Assembly (NCBI GenBank): GCA_020740775.1
Contig: JAHEWK010000022.1
Span: forward strand, 620,001-684,000
DNA length: 64,000 nucleotides
Source of the DNA: Ilyonectria destructans
Lineage: Eukaryota > Ascomycota > Sordariomycetes > Hypocreales > Nectriaceae
Direction: 5' to 3'
This document shows positions 1 to 11,759 of this stretch, in pieces. The translations under genes and the position numbers were made by a program. A model generated the notes under the pieces. The model had not been told where the DNA came from. It searched no databases and saw only the letters and a program-made list of their open reading frames with translations. Each line of letters begins with the position of its first letter. Positions within the stretch are counted from its first letter, which is position 1.

Positions 1-2290
1 ATAATAAGCCCCCTTCTTAAAGTGTATTATTTTAAACCTAGGGTCTAAAATAATACCTAAAAGAAAGGGTTTTAACTTCTTAATATTAGAAGCTATTATT
101 TGTCTAGGAAAGTATTTTTCCAATTTTTCTAAGCCAGCTTGTATAGCTGTAGAAAGATCAGAGAAAAAGTTTCCCTATAAATAGTTAACATTATAATAAA
201 AAGTAAATAAAGAATATAAAACTTACCTCAGAGGTCCGGCTACTTCTTAGAAGAAAATCACTATTTAATCCTTCCAGTTTATTATGTATATGATATATAT
301 ATAATAAACCCTCAGAAATAGTAGTATAAACCCGGCCTTGTAATTTAATAGAAGGCTTAAGAAAAGTCTTAAAAATCTCTTTTAATTGCACTATTTCTAC
401 CCAATCAGACTTAGAGAAAAAGATCCTTTTAAATTCGTTATTTGAGGTATTCCTCGTAATATAGAATAGCGGGTCTTTTAGCTCTAATACTGAACTGAGC
501 ATGTAATACTTTGAATTCCACCTTGTTGCATTATCTAAAATAAGGTTAGTTATATTTTCTATAAGATTATAAGAATGATAATTACCAAGAGGAATAGAGG
601 ATTTTTTAGAGGTTAATTTGCCCTCCTTTTGATACTTTAAAATACTCTCTTCTAGAAGCTTTTTAGCTTCCTGAGTATATTTTATTATAGTTATAATCCG
701 TCTCATACGGCTTATAAGAGCTATAATAGTTGGTTTTTTTATACTTAAATAGAAATAAGACATAGAAATAGAAAAATAGAAAAATAGAAAAATAGAAAAA
801 TAGAAAAATAGAAAAATAGAAAAATAGAAAAATAGAAAAATAGAAAAATAGAAAAATAGAAAAATAGAAAAATAGAAAAATAGAAAAATAGAAAAATAGA
901 AAAATAGAAAAATAGAAAAATAGAAAAATAGAAAAATAGAAAAATAGAAAAATAGAAAAATAGAAAAATAGAAAAATAACATACTATTAAAAGAAGGCTC
1001 TTCAGGCTCAATTTCTTCATCCTCTTCAATAGCATTATTAAAAGATACATTAGTATAATTTAATAACCTATTTTCTAAAGAAGGATTAGAAAGGTAATTC
1101 TTTAAAATAGTCTGCACAATAATATTAATTACATGTGCAATACAGCGAATATCATTTAAAAAGGAAACTTTGAAATTGCTTAAATAAGCATTTTCAAAAG
1201 TCTTAATAAATGTATTATTATTTGCTGTATTGTCCCTAGTAATACCATAATTTTATATTAGCTTATTTGAATTACAAAGGGAAATAATAGATACGAACCT
1301 AAGAATAGACTGAAAATCTATACTAGATCAAGGCTTTAGAACTTTTATAAACTTATTAAATAGATATAATCCAGTATGACTTTCATTAAGATTTGAAAAT
1401 CCTATATATAGTTAGTTATTATTAAATGAAATAAGATATAGAGATTATAAATAAGTATTATCCCTAAATAAGAGACCTGGTTACTAGCAGTCCAAATATC
1501 AAAAGTTAAGAAAAAAGTCCCTTGACTTTTAATATTAGCTACTAGCTGGTTATTTAATTCTAATAGACTAGAATTAAAGGTCCTATTTAAGATCTCTTTA
1601 ATTTTATGTCTATTAATAATTGGCCCAGATCTAGTAAATAATTAGTATACTATATATAAGTAAATAGAAAATTAATAATACCATCCTATTATAAAAAGAT
1701 AATAAGTTCTGAAAAGATAAAGAGTTAATAACTCTAAAAGAGAGGTTATTTTCAATAAGAAAATAAAAAATCTTATTTAAAGCCTCTTCTTCAGTAAAAG
1801 AAAAAGAATTAGACTTTATTCTTTTACCTAGATTAAAGGTAAAAGGTTCGGGGCTTTTTAGGCTTAAATTGCTTTCTAAGGAATATTGGTAAATAGAGTA
1901 ATAAAGAAAAACAGTAAAAATAACTAACTTCTTTTCTTAGTCTTTTCAGCTTTCTTATTATAAGCAACTTTAGGATGCTTATATTGATAGTGGCGGGCGT
2001 AATTGGATGATTTAAATCCTTTTATATTATCAATATTCTGAGAGTTGCAGCTGATTTAAATATTCGTATTTTTAAAGTTAAATAGAAATAGAAAATAGAA
2101 AAATAAATATACCTTGTACAAGCTATTAATTCTCGTATATCAATAGCAGGATTAATAGGTAGCAATTCACGTATAAAAAGACCTTCTTTAAAAATATAGA
2201 CTTTTGTTTTATTTAGAGGGTCTAGAGCATATTCAATCCTATTATAAGGGGATTTAATATAATTAGAAGGTAAATTAGAAGAAGATAACT
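1..2290 (-). pseudogene. hAT transposase, copy 1 (runs off the window edge)
   Basis: Reading on the minus strand, fragments match a hAT-superfamily transposase. A start region with the motif KVYIFKEGLF lies near 2,190-2,290. A central block with LISRMRRI lies near 700, and a DNATRWNSKYYML block with the conserved hAT tryptophan near 500. The C-terminal dimerisation domain would lie left of position 1 and is not seen. Blocks are separated by short introns whose donors appear on the + strand as acttac or atac, for example near 225 and 2,110. The N-terminus stops near 2,290, just beside an inserted miniature element at 2,325. A reading frame at 191-1,117 looks open only because an 8-bp repeat in an intron lacks stops. 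The copy is AT-rich with several in-frame stops, so it is probably dead. Family assignment is strong; exact exons are uncertain. Confidence 0.75.
768..977. repeat. 8-bp minisatellite (GAAAAATA, about 26 units) inside a hAT intron
   Basis: A near-perfect tandem array of the 8-mer gaaaaata fills an intron of hAT copy 1, between a donor GTATGT near 980 and an acceptor TATTATAG near 720 (minus strand). Translated, it gives an artefactual FFYFSIFL repeat with an 8-residue period, because three 8-bp units make 24 bp without a stop codon. A shorter version of related units sits in an upstream intron at 2,080-2,112. Confidence 0.9.
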
Positions 2291-2324
2291 ATAATTTATT
2301 ATCTTATTTATCTTATTTAAACTA

Positions 2325-2758
2325 ACGTATGTGATAAGTGGGCCGATCAACCAAGTGAGCCGATCAATTATACTGTACAGCGAAAAGTGCAAATTTTAAA
2401 TTTTCTAAAACGGGCTATTTTGTTAGTATATTTTTAAGAAATTAATTGTAGATTCTATTAAGGAAGAGTCATGATATTAATTTTTCCCAGATTTTAAATC
2501 AATTTATCTAGCTTATTATATATAAAAATAAGAAAAAGACAGTGTGAATAAGCTTTTTCTTAATAACTCTGTAAAAAGAGATAAAATAAATCTAGGAAAA
2601 GTCTTTCCTCTCATTCACTCGCTAATTAACTTACTTTCAAGTTCTTAGCTATTTTAGGTTTAGTTTGAATAATTTAAGAGTTTTTTTAAAATCGTGATTT
2701 AAGGTGTAAATCTTACTGATCGGCTCACTTAGTTGATCAGCCCACTTATCATATACGT
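2325..2758. mobile_element. Vader-like (Fot1/pogo type) MITE, copy A, 434 bp
   Basis: The element is flanked by TA on both sides (2,323-2,324 and 2,759-2,760). Its terminal inverted repeats of about 43 bp start ACGTATRTGATAAGTGGGC and have only a few mismatches. Each TIR contains two tandem copies of a motif of the form AAGTGRGCYGATCAA. No coding potential is seen. The internal sequence, including cagtgtgaataagctttttc near 2,541, is shared with a second copy at 14,859-15,294. Length, TA target duplication, ACGTA start and paired direct motifs in the TIR resemble the Aspergillus niger Vader/Tan1 group; that comparison is from memory and is an inference. It sits at the broken N-terminal end of hAT copy 1. 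Confidence 0.9.
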
Positions 2759-2879
2759 TATTTATCTTTATTTTATAAATAAGATAAATAAGATAAATAA
2801 GATAAATATCTATATTATTAAATTAACTAACTATAAAATATATCCCTAATAAACTAATACTAATAAAACTAAGATTAAT

Positions 2880-4605
2880 CACTATTATCTTCTAACTCCT
2901 TATTTAAATCACTAAGACTTAAGAATTTCCAGCTCTTTAATAAAAGTAACTGCTTAATAGTCTCAGGATCTAGCTTATTTCTACTTTTAGTAATAATATT
3001 ATTACTAATAGAAAAAGCTCCTTCAATAGCAGCAGAAGTAGCAGGAATTGCTAAATAACGTCTAGCTAATATACTTAATATAGGAAATCTAGCTGCATTA
3101 GATTTCCAATAATCTAGTATATTAGTCTAATAAAGTATTAGTAAAATAATAGGGAAAAGTAGGCTAATAGGGAAAAATAATTACCTTTCTCGGAACAACT
3201 TCCTCATTAAGATAAGAAGAATATTCTTGTATAGTCTCATTAGAAGATATATAGAATTCCTTATCAGAATCTGAATCAGAAGCTTCAGGGGTTTCAGCAC
3301 TATAAATATCCTCATTTAATTCATCAAAAGATAAATTAAAATCAGTATTTAAGCCTCCTCTTTCCCTTTTAAGTCTATAAAAGATTAGTATTATAAAAAA
3401 TAGTAAAGGAATAAAAAAGAAATAACTTACTTATTACATTCACTTTTAAGAATACTAATAATATCATTAGATATTTGTAAATAGTGAAATAATAAGCCCC
3501 CTCCTTCCTTAAAGTGAATTAATTTAAACCTAGGGTCCAAAATAATTTCTAAAATAAAGGGTTTTAGGTTATTAATATTAGAAGCTGTTATTTTCCTAGG
3601 AAAATATTTTTCTAGTTTTTCTAAGCCAGCTTGTATAGCTATAGAAAAATCAGCAGAAAAGGCTTTCTATAATTAAAATTAGTATTAAATTGAAAAATGG
3701 AATAAATAACTTACCTCAGAATTCTGACTATTTAGAAAATCACTATTTAACCCCTCTAGCTTATTATATATCTCATATATATATAATAAACCTTCAGAAA
3801 TAGTAATATAAACCTGACCTTGCAATTTAATAGAAGGCTTAACAAAAACCTCAAAAATCCTTTTTAATTGCCCTATTTCTGCCCAATCAGAATTAGAAAA
3901 AAAGATCCTTTTAAATTCAGTATTAGAGGTATTTCTCATAATATAGAATAAAGGGTCTTTTACCTCTAATACTGAATTAAGTATACAATAGGTTGAATTC
4001 CATCTTGTTGTATTATCTATAAATTATAACAATTAGTTATATATTCTTTATAAGCTTAGTATAAGGAATATAAATACCAAGAGGAATAGAGTATTTTTTA
4101 GAGGCTAATTTGCCTTCTTTTTGATATTTTAAAATACCTTCCTCTAGAAGCTTTTTAGCTTCCTGAGTATGTTTTAAAATAGTTATAATCGGTCTCATAC
4201 GGCTTATAAGAGCTAATAAAAGATTGGTATTTTTTAATAATAAAAATAGGAAATAGGAAATAGGAAATAGGAAATAGGAAATAGGAGATAGGAAATAAAC
4301 ATACCTTGTACAGGATATTAAAACCTGCCTATTAATAGCAGGATTAATAGGAAGTAATTCCCTAGTAAAAAGACCCTCTTTAAAAATATAGATTTTAGTC
4401 TTATTCGGAGGGTCTAGGGCATATTTAATCCTATTATAAGGGGATTTAATAGGATTGGAAGGTAAATTAGAAGAAGAAGATTCTTCTAAAATAGAAGAGG
4501 TAACCCTATTAAAAGGCTGAGTATTATTTTCAAATTCAGAATAATATTCTTCTTGAAGAGGGTCTTGAGATTCATCAAGGCTTTCATTATAGCTAGAAGA
4601 AGCCA
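2880..4605 (-). pseudogene. hAT transposase, copy 2, internally deleted
   Basis: The minus-strand gene starts at 4,605 with an acidic, serine-rich N-terminus followed by the family motif KIYIFKEGLF. It ends at about 2,880 with the hAT dimerisation domain: LARRYLAIPATSAAIEGAF, then SISNNIITKSRNKL. About 1 kb that copy 1 has between the CTR motif of the N-terminal exon and the LISRM block is missing here. The two flanking introns are fused into one at 4,215-4,305, which carries a 7-bp (GAAATAG) repeat. The remaining blocks, such as TEFKRIFFSNSDWAEIGQL near 3,890, match copy 1 closely. It is non-functional because the front part of the catalytic core is absent. Its 5' terminal repeat is at 4,975-5,017. 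Confidence 0.8.
4232..4303. repeat. 7-bp repeat in the fused intron of hAT copy 2
   Basis: The unit is gaaatag, about seven copies with one variant. It lies between a donor GTATGT (minus strand, near 4,303) and an acceptor TTAG near 4,213. It corresponds to the minisatellites in two separate introns of copy 1. Confidence 0.85.
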
Positions 4606-4879
4606 TTTTGAATAAAAATGAAGAAAATAGTGTAATTGGGGTATTTAAAAAATAGGATAGTACATTGATTGAATTAATTGATTGAATTGATAGTTTTAAT
4701 TTTTAAATAGTAGGATATACATCATATACTGTCATACTGATATTATATATAAGGGAAATCTATTGCTTTTAAATTAATTGCTTTAAAATCAAATAATTTA
4801 AAAATAGATTTAAAAGTAAATAGGCAATTTATATATCCATATTATATATCTATTTTATATATTTATTCTATTTTATATA

Positions 4880-5017
4880 TCTATTTAATAATTAGTTAAT
4901 AGTAACTAATTAGTTTTCGTTAATATTTTCGTTAATAGTTAGAATATAAATTAACGAATTTCTATTCGTTAATATTCAGAGGAGTAATTAACGAATTAGT
5001 TACGAATACCAACCCTG
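4880..5017. repeat. Right terminus of hAT copy 2 with TTCGTTA-type subterminal motifs
   Basis: The end reads acgaataccaaccctg, the inverse of the hAT-type terminus CAGGGTTGG. Inside it are repeated words of the type TTCGTTAAT in both orientations. The bases after it (gacctttc, 5,018-5,025) would be one side of an 8-bp target duplication. No left partner is visible in the window. Confidence 0.7.
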
Positions 5018-6842
5018 GACCTTTCAGTCTATTAGAATTATTTTGAAATAGAGATTATTCTTTAAGTATTTAATAGAAGATTATACTAGGCTGCTCTATT
5101 AATATTAGCTGAAGCTTTTAAAACCAAATAGCTAATTCAGAAGCAGCAGGAGTTTGTTGATACTATTGGCGGAAAGGCGTTTAACCCCTGGTTCGATGAG
5201 CTCTTGTGCTGTATAGAGGTGGTGCGGATAATAGCCAGCTAGGGCGCTGGCTAGAGGGCGGATTTGGATAAAGGTTAATATAGGTATTAGGGATCTTAGG
5301 GTGTTCTAGTTATAGATTGGGTTGTAGGATTTATAACTCTTAGATATAAAGGTTAGAATAGCTGTAGGGTGAAAACGTTAGATAGGATTTTAGTAGATAG
5401 AAAAAAAACAGCTTGAAATTTAAATATAGATTTTAGCAACTATAATATACATAATAAAAATATAATAAATTTAAATATTATTATTTAGCCACTATTTCTT
5501 TTAATACCAAATATAGTACTAACTATTTATTTCTATTATCTCAAACTACTATATAGTTTTGATCTATTTAATAATATTAAGTAAAGCTAAAAAAGAGAAA
5601 TTTATATAAAATATTAAATTTAAATTAATAATAGAATATATACTATAATCTAGCTATATTCAGAAGTTAATACTTATAGTTATAAAAAGCAGACTGTAGC
5701 TTTAAAAAAAATAGTTATAAGTAGAGTTCTTATAATTTTTATAAAAAGAAACCACTTAAAATAGTAGTAAGATTACTAGCTAATTTTATTTTTAAGATTA
5801 AATAGCTGGTATTATAAAACATCGTTTAGCAAATAAAGAAATACTTAGAAATTTAAGTTAAATTACAGTAAAATATATTTTCTAGCTATATTATTATACC
5901 TTTACTAAAAAGATTTATTTTTATTTTTATATAAGCCTTTTTTTCCCTATTAAACCTCTATCTTCCTGCTCTTATATAGTATAGTTATATCCTTTTAGCA
6001 CCTTCTATTTATTTACCTACTTACTCTAAAAGAACTTTTATTATCAGTCTATCTATAACCCTCTAGAGAATAGTCTAGCTATAATATCTTATTTTATTAA
6101 TATTTAACTTTTAACTTAATAGATATCTTTCTATTTACTTAATTAATATATTAATTATAATATCTAGCTAGTAATTAAAGTTTTAGTTAAAAAGCTATCT
6201 AACTTCTTTTTAAAACTTTTTAAAAAGTAAGATATTCTTCTCTTTCTATTTTAGCAGCTATACTATACTCTATATTATCTAGCTGTAACTTACTTTATTT
6301 TTAGCTATACTATTATAGCATATTAGCAAAATCTATTTACTCTTAATAATACTAATATAAATAAGATAGTAGATAAGCTCAATAGTCTAAAAGAGTATAA
6401 GTTCTTTATCTATAACTATATTAAATACTATACTTTTAAGATTACTTAAGAAGATAGTCTTTAAGCCTTCTACTATTAAAGCTAAATATCTTATTTAATA
6501 AGATCTAGTTAATACTCTTACTTAATAATCTTTTTTCTTTTAGCTTTATATTAACTAGTTATACTGAGATAATAGATAATCTATATACCTACTATTTAAA
6601 GATAAAATTAACTATTATAATTTCTAGAAGACTATTAAGCCTTAGAATTTATTCTTAGAGAGAAAAAATAACTAAGTTAATAGATAAATATAAAGTAACT
6701 ATTATTAAAACCTCTAGAGGCTACTCTATAGACTTTATAGTAAGGGCTAGATTAGTAACTTTAATTTTATTTCTCTACTGATAATATTTATCTATAGTAT
6801 AAGAGATATAGTAATAACCCTAAAAGACTATCTTTCTATTAA
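5018..6842. other. AT-rich, RIP-like transposon debris
   Basis: Very AT-rich sequence dense in TA, with no ORF worth naming. A short GC-richer patch at about 5,150-5,280 (gcggaaaggcgtttaacccc) may be part of an old LTR. The composition suggests a RIP-degraded retroelement, but no domain could be read. Confidence 0.5.
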
Positions 6843-7046
6843 TGTGACGGGTTGGCCCCAGCGGGGCTCAAGCGGCAGCTAGCGCTTCGACCGACCCGCA
6901 TATGCATGCGGTTCCCAGTTACGGCAAAAGGGAAAGTAATGACTCGATCGCTCATCGAGTCATCTAGCTGCACCTATCTGCCCTACCACCAGCTGCCTGA
7001 ACCAGGCACAGCCTGGTTCCTAATACTAGGTCTTCAACCTGTAACA
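6843..7046. mobile_element. Solo LTR, 204 bp, with 5-bp target duplication
   Basis: This GC-rich segment in AT-rich debris starts TGTGACGGGTTGG and ends CAACCTGTAACA. It is flanked by the identical pentamer ATTAA (6,838-6,842 and 7,047-7,051). TG...CA ends plus a 5-bp duplication fit an LTR of a retrotransposon reduced to one copy by recombination. It shows little RIP-type decay compared with its surroundings. It shares its TGTGACGG start and GTAACA end with the solo LTR at 24,621-25,052. The 107-residue ORF overlapping it is spurious. Confidence 0.85.
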
Positions 7047-7051
7047 ATTAA

Positions 7052-10000
7052 GAATCTAAAGGTATTTAATAATTTAGTTTATAATCTAAATAGATTAAAT
7101 ATGTTTGTAGCTAAAAGAGCTAAATATATTATTTATAAGACTATAATAGAGTATACTAGCTATAAAGAATTTTAAGCTGCTATATTTAACAAGTATCTTA
7201 TCATTAGTTTTATCTATTATAGAAACTACTAAATTATTTTTATTTTTAACTAATTTTAAGTTTAATATTTCTACTATAAAATAATATTAAAGAGATTAAT
7301 AATATATTATAGAGCTATTAGTCTGACTTTTTAGAAAATACCAGCTGACTATAGTCTACCTTATAACTTTGATATTTACTGTCTGTTTATTATCTAGTAA
7401 TATAATATTTAGAAATATAGCTATTTTTTAATATTTCACTTACTGTTAGTTTAAATAGAAAATAGTTAATCAAGTAATTTAGTTAATTAAGCTATCATTA
7501 ATAGAAGACTTAAGTAAGTTAATAATAAAGAGATTATAAGGTAATATAACTGGATTCTATACTCTATTAAATCTATAAATAATAAGGCCTATATAACTTC
7601 CTTATTATAAGAGGTAGTTAGTATTCTTAAGGCTATGATTTTAAATAAAATTAATATTAAAGATTAAATATATAATACTTCTAGTATTAAAATATAAATT
7701 AGCAGGCAATTAGATAATATCTACTTACTCTAGACTGAAGTACTCTATCTATCTATTAATAAATTATACATTTAGTGTAGTAGCTTTATATTTCTTAGGT
7801 AGGCTAAATATAATAATTCTAGCTTCTATACTAAAAATTAAATACTAAAAGTTAGACTCTCTCTAATAGATATCAATTAAGTTATATCTTATAGAATAAT
7901 TTAACTAATAGCTATTTTTATATCTTTAGTAAAATATCTAATTAAAATATATATTAAGTAGGAAAAGTTTATAGATACTACTGGCTTTAAATTTAAAGCT
8001 ATAGATAAACCTGCCAAGTATATTTTATCTATCATAGTTATCTTAATTATAAACTTATTTACGTCTTCTAACTTAAAGCTACTAAATCTAACTAACCTAC
8101 TTAATATAATAAAGACTAATAAGACTAAAGTAACTATCTTTATTTTATAACTAAGGTTTATATTACTAAACTCTTAGAGTAATTTACTAAGGATAGCTAA
8201 ATAGTTAGATTAAAATTCTACTGAATAAATATTAGAAAGTAGGCCTTTTTTACTGCCTCTATATTAAGTTCTATCTTTAAGTATACCTAAGAGTCTTTTT
8301 TTTCCTACTGGCTTTTTAAAATCTAATTTAATACTATTAACTGCCTCATTATCTTCTCAGCCTAATAGCTTAGTTAATATAAGTATGTAACTGCCCTACT
8401 TAGCCTCTAGAGATACTACTCTATTCTTTAGTAAGATAATATATACGCTAGATAATAAGTTTTAGTAGTAGCTGGCTGTCTATAAGAATATACAGGTAGA
8501 TAAAGCAGCTAAAGTAGCTATTATAAAGCCTCAGCCTATTCTTAACCCTATCTCTATTATTACTAGTATACCTAAAACTTAAAAGGCAGCTTCTAGCTAA
8601 AAAAAAAAAAAAAAGCTAAATAGAAAGCCTTTAGAGTAATTTAGTATAGTATTAAAAAGAAAAGAAGGATTAGATTTACTACTAAAAATTTAACTCTTCT
8701 AATAGTTCTGAATATAATAACTAGATACCTTAAGGAGACTAATATCTAGGCTACTAATATATCTAATAGGCTAATTAGCTTAATATAATAGCTAGTTATT
8801 GTTATTGCTGTCCGTAGACTCTTTAGACTAGTTTTTCTGCTTATTTAATCTATTTAGATAGAATAATTAGCAGTCCATGATAGAGAATAATAAGAATACA
8901 GCTGGATAGCAGTTAGAAGCCTTAAGTAGAGGTCTAACTGTAAATCTAATAGATTAAACATAAAGTAAAAGAAGAAGTTATAAACTAAAAAGGTAGATAT
9001 ATAGACTCTAATAGTTAAAAATAGTAATAGAATCTATAAGAAGAGGTATAGTATAGGGGTTAATTTAATTTATTACTTAAGAGTTATATATATATATATA
9101 TATCTATTTTTCTATATTTAATTTAGTAAGTTACTTATATAACTTTAAGATACTTAGAGATAAATATTAAGCTGTAGGAGAGGTTCATAATAGTATTAAA
9201 AAATATATACTGAAGTTTAATAACAGTAAGACTAGCCTAAGATACTAGCTACTACTTAAAAAACCATATCTTTGAAAGTTATTAGAAGGATATACTTTTT
9301 CTCTTTTTAAAATTTTATCTTTAAAAATTCAGTTAGTTTTATATTATACCTCTAGATAAACTGTTATAATAGCTCTTATTATTTCCTCAATATTTCTTTT
9401 ATTCTATTATATTCTTAAGTACTTAATTAAGTACTTCTTATTTTTAATTAAGCTAATTCTTTAGCTGGTTCTAGCTAAAGGCTCTTCTTTTAGCTGGAGG
9501 TATAGAGTAATTTAGACTCTTTTTATTGCTGGCTCTATTTATATTAAGTGTATTTTCCACTAATAAACTAACTATTATTAATATCTTTAAGAAATTTTAA
9601 TATTATCTCTTTGTAAGTAAATATAAAGTTAAAACTTATATCAACTATAAAAATATCTCATATTTATAACTATATAGTAGCTTAATATATAACAACTTCA
9701 ATATAGTAAGTATGTCTTTAAATTTAACTATATTATTATCTATATTAAAAAAACTGAAAATAGTAGAGCTAATACTATTAATTAATAATCCAACTTTAAT
9801 AATAGTAAGCTATAATCTAATAAATAGATTCTTAGTTTTACTACTAATAGATATCTATAATAAAGATATATTAAATGAATATACTTAAAATAACTATTTT
9901 AGAAATATCTATAGATAATTTAAAATCCTCTAATAAACCTTAAGGATCAAATATATAATTTAAAGCTAAAAATTAGCCTCTTAATTATAAAAATAAAAAG

Positions 10001-10130
10001 ATTATTATTGTATAGAATATAATAAAAATAGTTTTCTATAATTACTATAAACTGAATAAATATAACAAAGATTATTTATATCTTATAAAAGAAATCTTTA
10101 AACTTTACTATATAGAAGACTTTAAGTACA
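7052..10130. other. AT-rich, RIP-like transposon debris
   Basis: About 3 kb of strongly AT-biased sequence with frequent tagcta and ttaata words and no long ORF in any frame. It includes a short A15 tract near 8,600. It is probably one or more RIP-ruined retroelements; no protein domain could be recognised. Confidence 0.5.
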
Positions 10131-10138
10131 GGGTCGCG

Positions 10139-10304
10139 AAATTAGTTAGTATTTTAAATACTAACTAAATACTAAAAAAATTAGTTAGTATAATACTAAC
10201 TAAATACTATTTTTTTTAGTATTAGTATTAGCTTAGTACTAACTAATTTTATTTTAGTATTTAGTTAGTATATACTAAAAGAATTAGTATTAGTATTAGT
10301 ATAA
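10139..10304. repeat. Left terminus of a hAT-type element (TTAGTTAGTAT motif family)
   Basis: It starts CAGGGTCGCGAAATTAGTTAG after tttaagta and continues with many copies of TTAGTTAGTATTT-like words in both orientations. It is interrupted at 10,305 by the 5.8-kb element described next. Similar arrays resume on the other side at 16,148-16,200, so one older element appears to have been split by the insertion. Confidence 0.7.
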
Positions 10305-10567
10305 GGTAGTACCAGGGTTGTGATTTAGTCGACTATAGTCTTAGTCAAGCTACCTCACTGACTTTAGTCACTTAGTCTTAGTCACTCTAGTGACTATAGT
10401 CAGCTTAGTCTAGTCAGTAAGGTGACTAAGACTAAGACTAAATTTAATAACTAAAACCTTAGTCAGACTAAAGACTAATTAGTCTGACTAATTAATCAGA
10501 CTGATAAATCCAGCTAATTAATTAATATAATAGTAATAATTACAATAGTATTTAAAAGAGATATATC

Positions 10568-11370
10568 TCGAGTTATAAAATTAATTAGTATTTAGTTAGT
10601 ATATAAAGAAAATTTTAGTATTCGTATTGGTATAAAGTGATATTCACTAAATTTTATTAATTAGTATTTTGATAGTAAATTAATATTAATATTAAAATTA
10701 GTAAATAAAAGCTTTAATAATTTAAAGAAAGTAAGAAGAAGAAAATATAGAATAAAGTAAGAATAAAACTAAATTAGAATAACTTTAGTTTTAAATTAGA
10801 TTTATTTTTCTATTTTTAGTTAATTAAGCTACATAAAATTTTGATATAGCCTTTATATTTTTATATTCTTATAAGACTTTATAAAACCTTAACTTATTTT
10901 TAAATATCAATTTTCCTTATACAGAAATATATCTTTTAATATGTAGATATTATTAAGTTATTAATTAATACAAAAAGAAAACTAAATTAAATTAGCTTTA
11001 GTTTTATATTCGCTATATCTTTCTATTTCTAATTAATTATACTATATAAAGTTTATATATAGATTCTTTATTAGTATATCTTTATAAGACTTTATAAAAT
11101 CTGAATCTATTTAGAAATATCTACTTTCTATATAAAGATATATATCTTTTAATATAAAAGGATAATTAAGTTATTAATTTGTAAGTTATAATATAAAGAT
11201 TAGTTATTATTAGTTAAAATCAGCTTTAAAAATAAATAGATCTTTAACTAATTACAATTATTTAATTATAGTATTTTAGTATTTTAAAATACTATATACT
11301 AAAATTTTAATATAAATACTAACTAAATACTAAAGGAAGTTAATATACACTAATTAATTTTATAACTCTA
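10568..11370. mobile_element. RIP-decayed hAT MITE nested in the 5.8-kb element
   Basis: The 8-bp flanks gatatatc occur at 10,560-10,567 and 11,371-11,378. The ends TCGAGTTATAAAATTAATTAG and its inverse (with TAGAG) equal the intact terminus CAGGGTTGCGAAATTAGTTAG of other copies after C-to-T and G-to-A changes only. The inner TTAGTATTTAGTTAGTAT words match that motif family. No coding region was seen in its 803 bp. Confidence 0.7.
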
Positions 11371-11759
11371 GATATATCTTAATATTATTAAGATAAATTA
11401 TATTATATATAAGAGATAATTTATATATAATAACTTAGCTTATAAAATTAAATAACTTAAAAAATTAAATAGGTAAATAGAAAATAAAGGCTATATAATA
11501 GACTATTTATAATCCCTTCTATTATATATACTTTATTTAAGATATATATAATATATTATAAGTAATATTTAATTTTGTTAAATAAGTTATTCTTAAGTAT
11601 TTAAATAAGAGATAAGTAATAAGTTAACTTATATAATTAAATAATATAAGAAGAAAATAGATATATAATTAAGAAAAGCCTTATAAGGTATAATAAATAA
11701 AATAGAATAAAATAAGGCTAATAAAATAAAATAAACTAATAAATAATATAGGAAATAAG

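Noticed and set aside
191..1117. 308-codon minus-strand ORF with FFYFSIFL repeats
   Set aside because: It reads through an 8-bp intron repeat that has no stop codons; only its ends match hAT exons.
6852..7175. 107-codon ORF over the solo LTR
   Set aside because: It starts inside the LTR and runs out into AT-rich debris; no domain.
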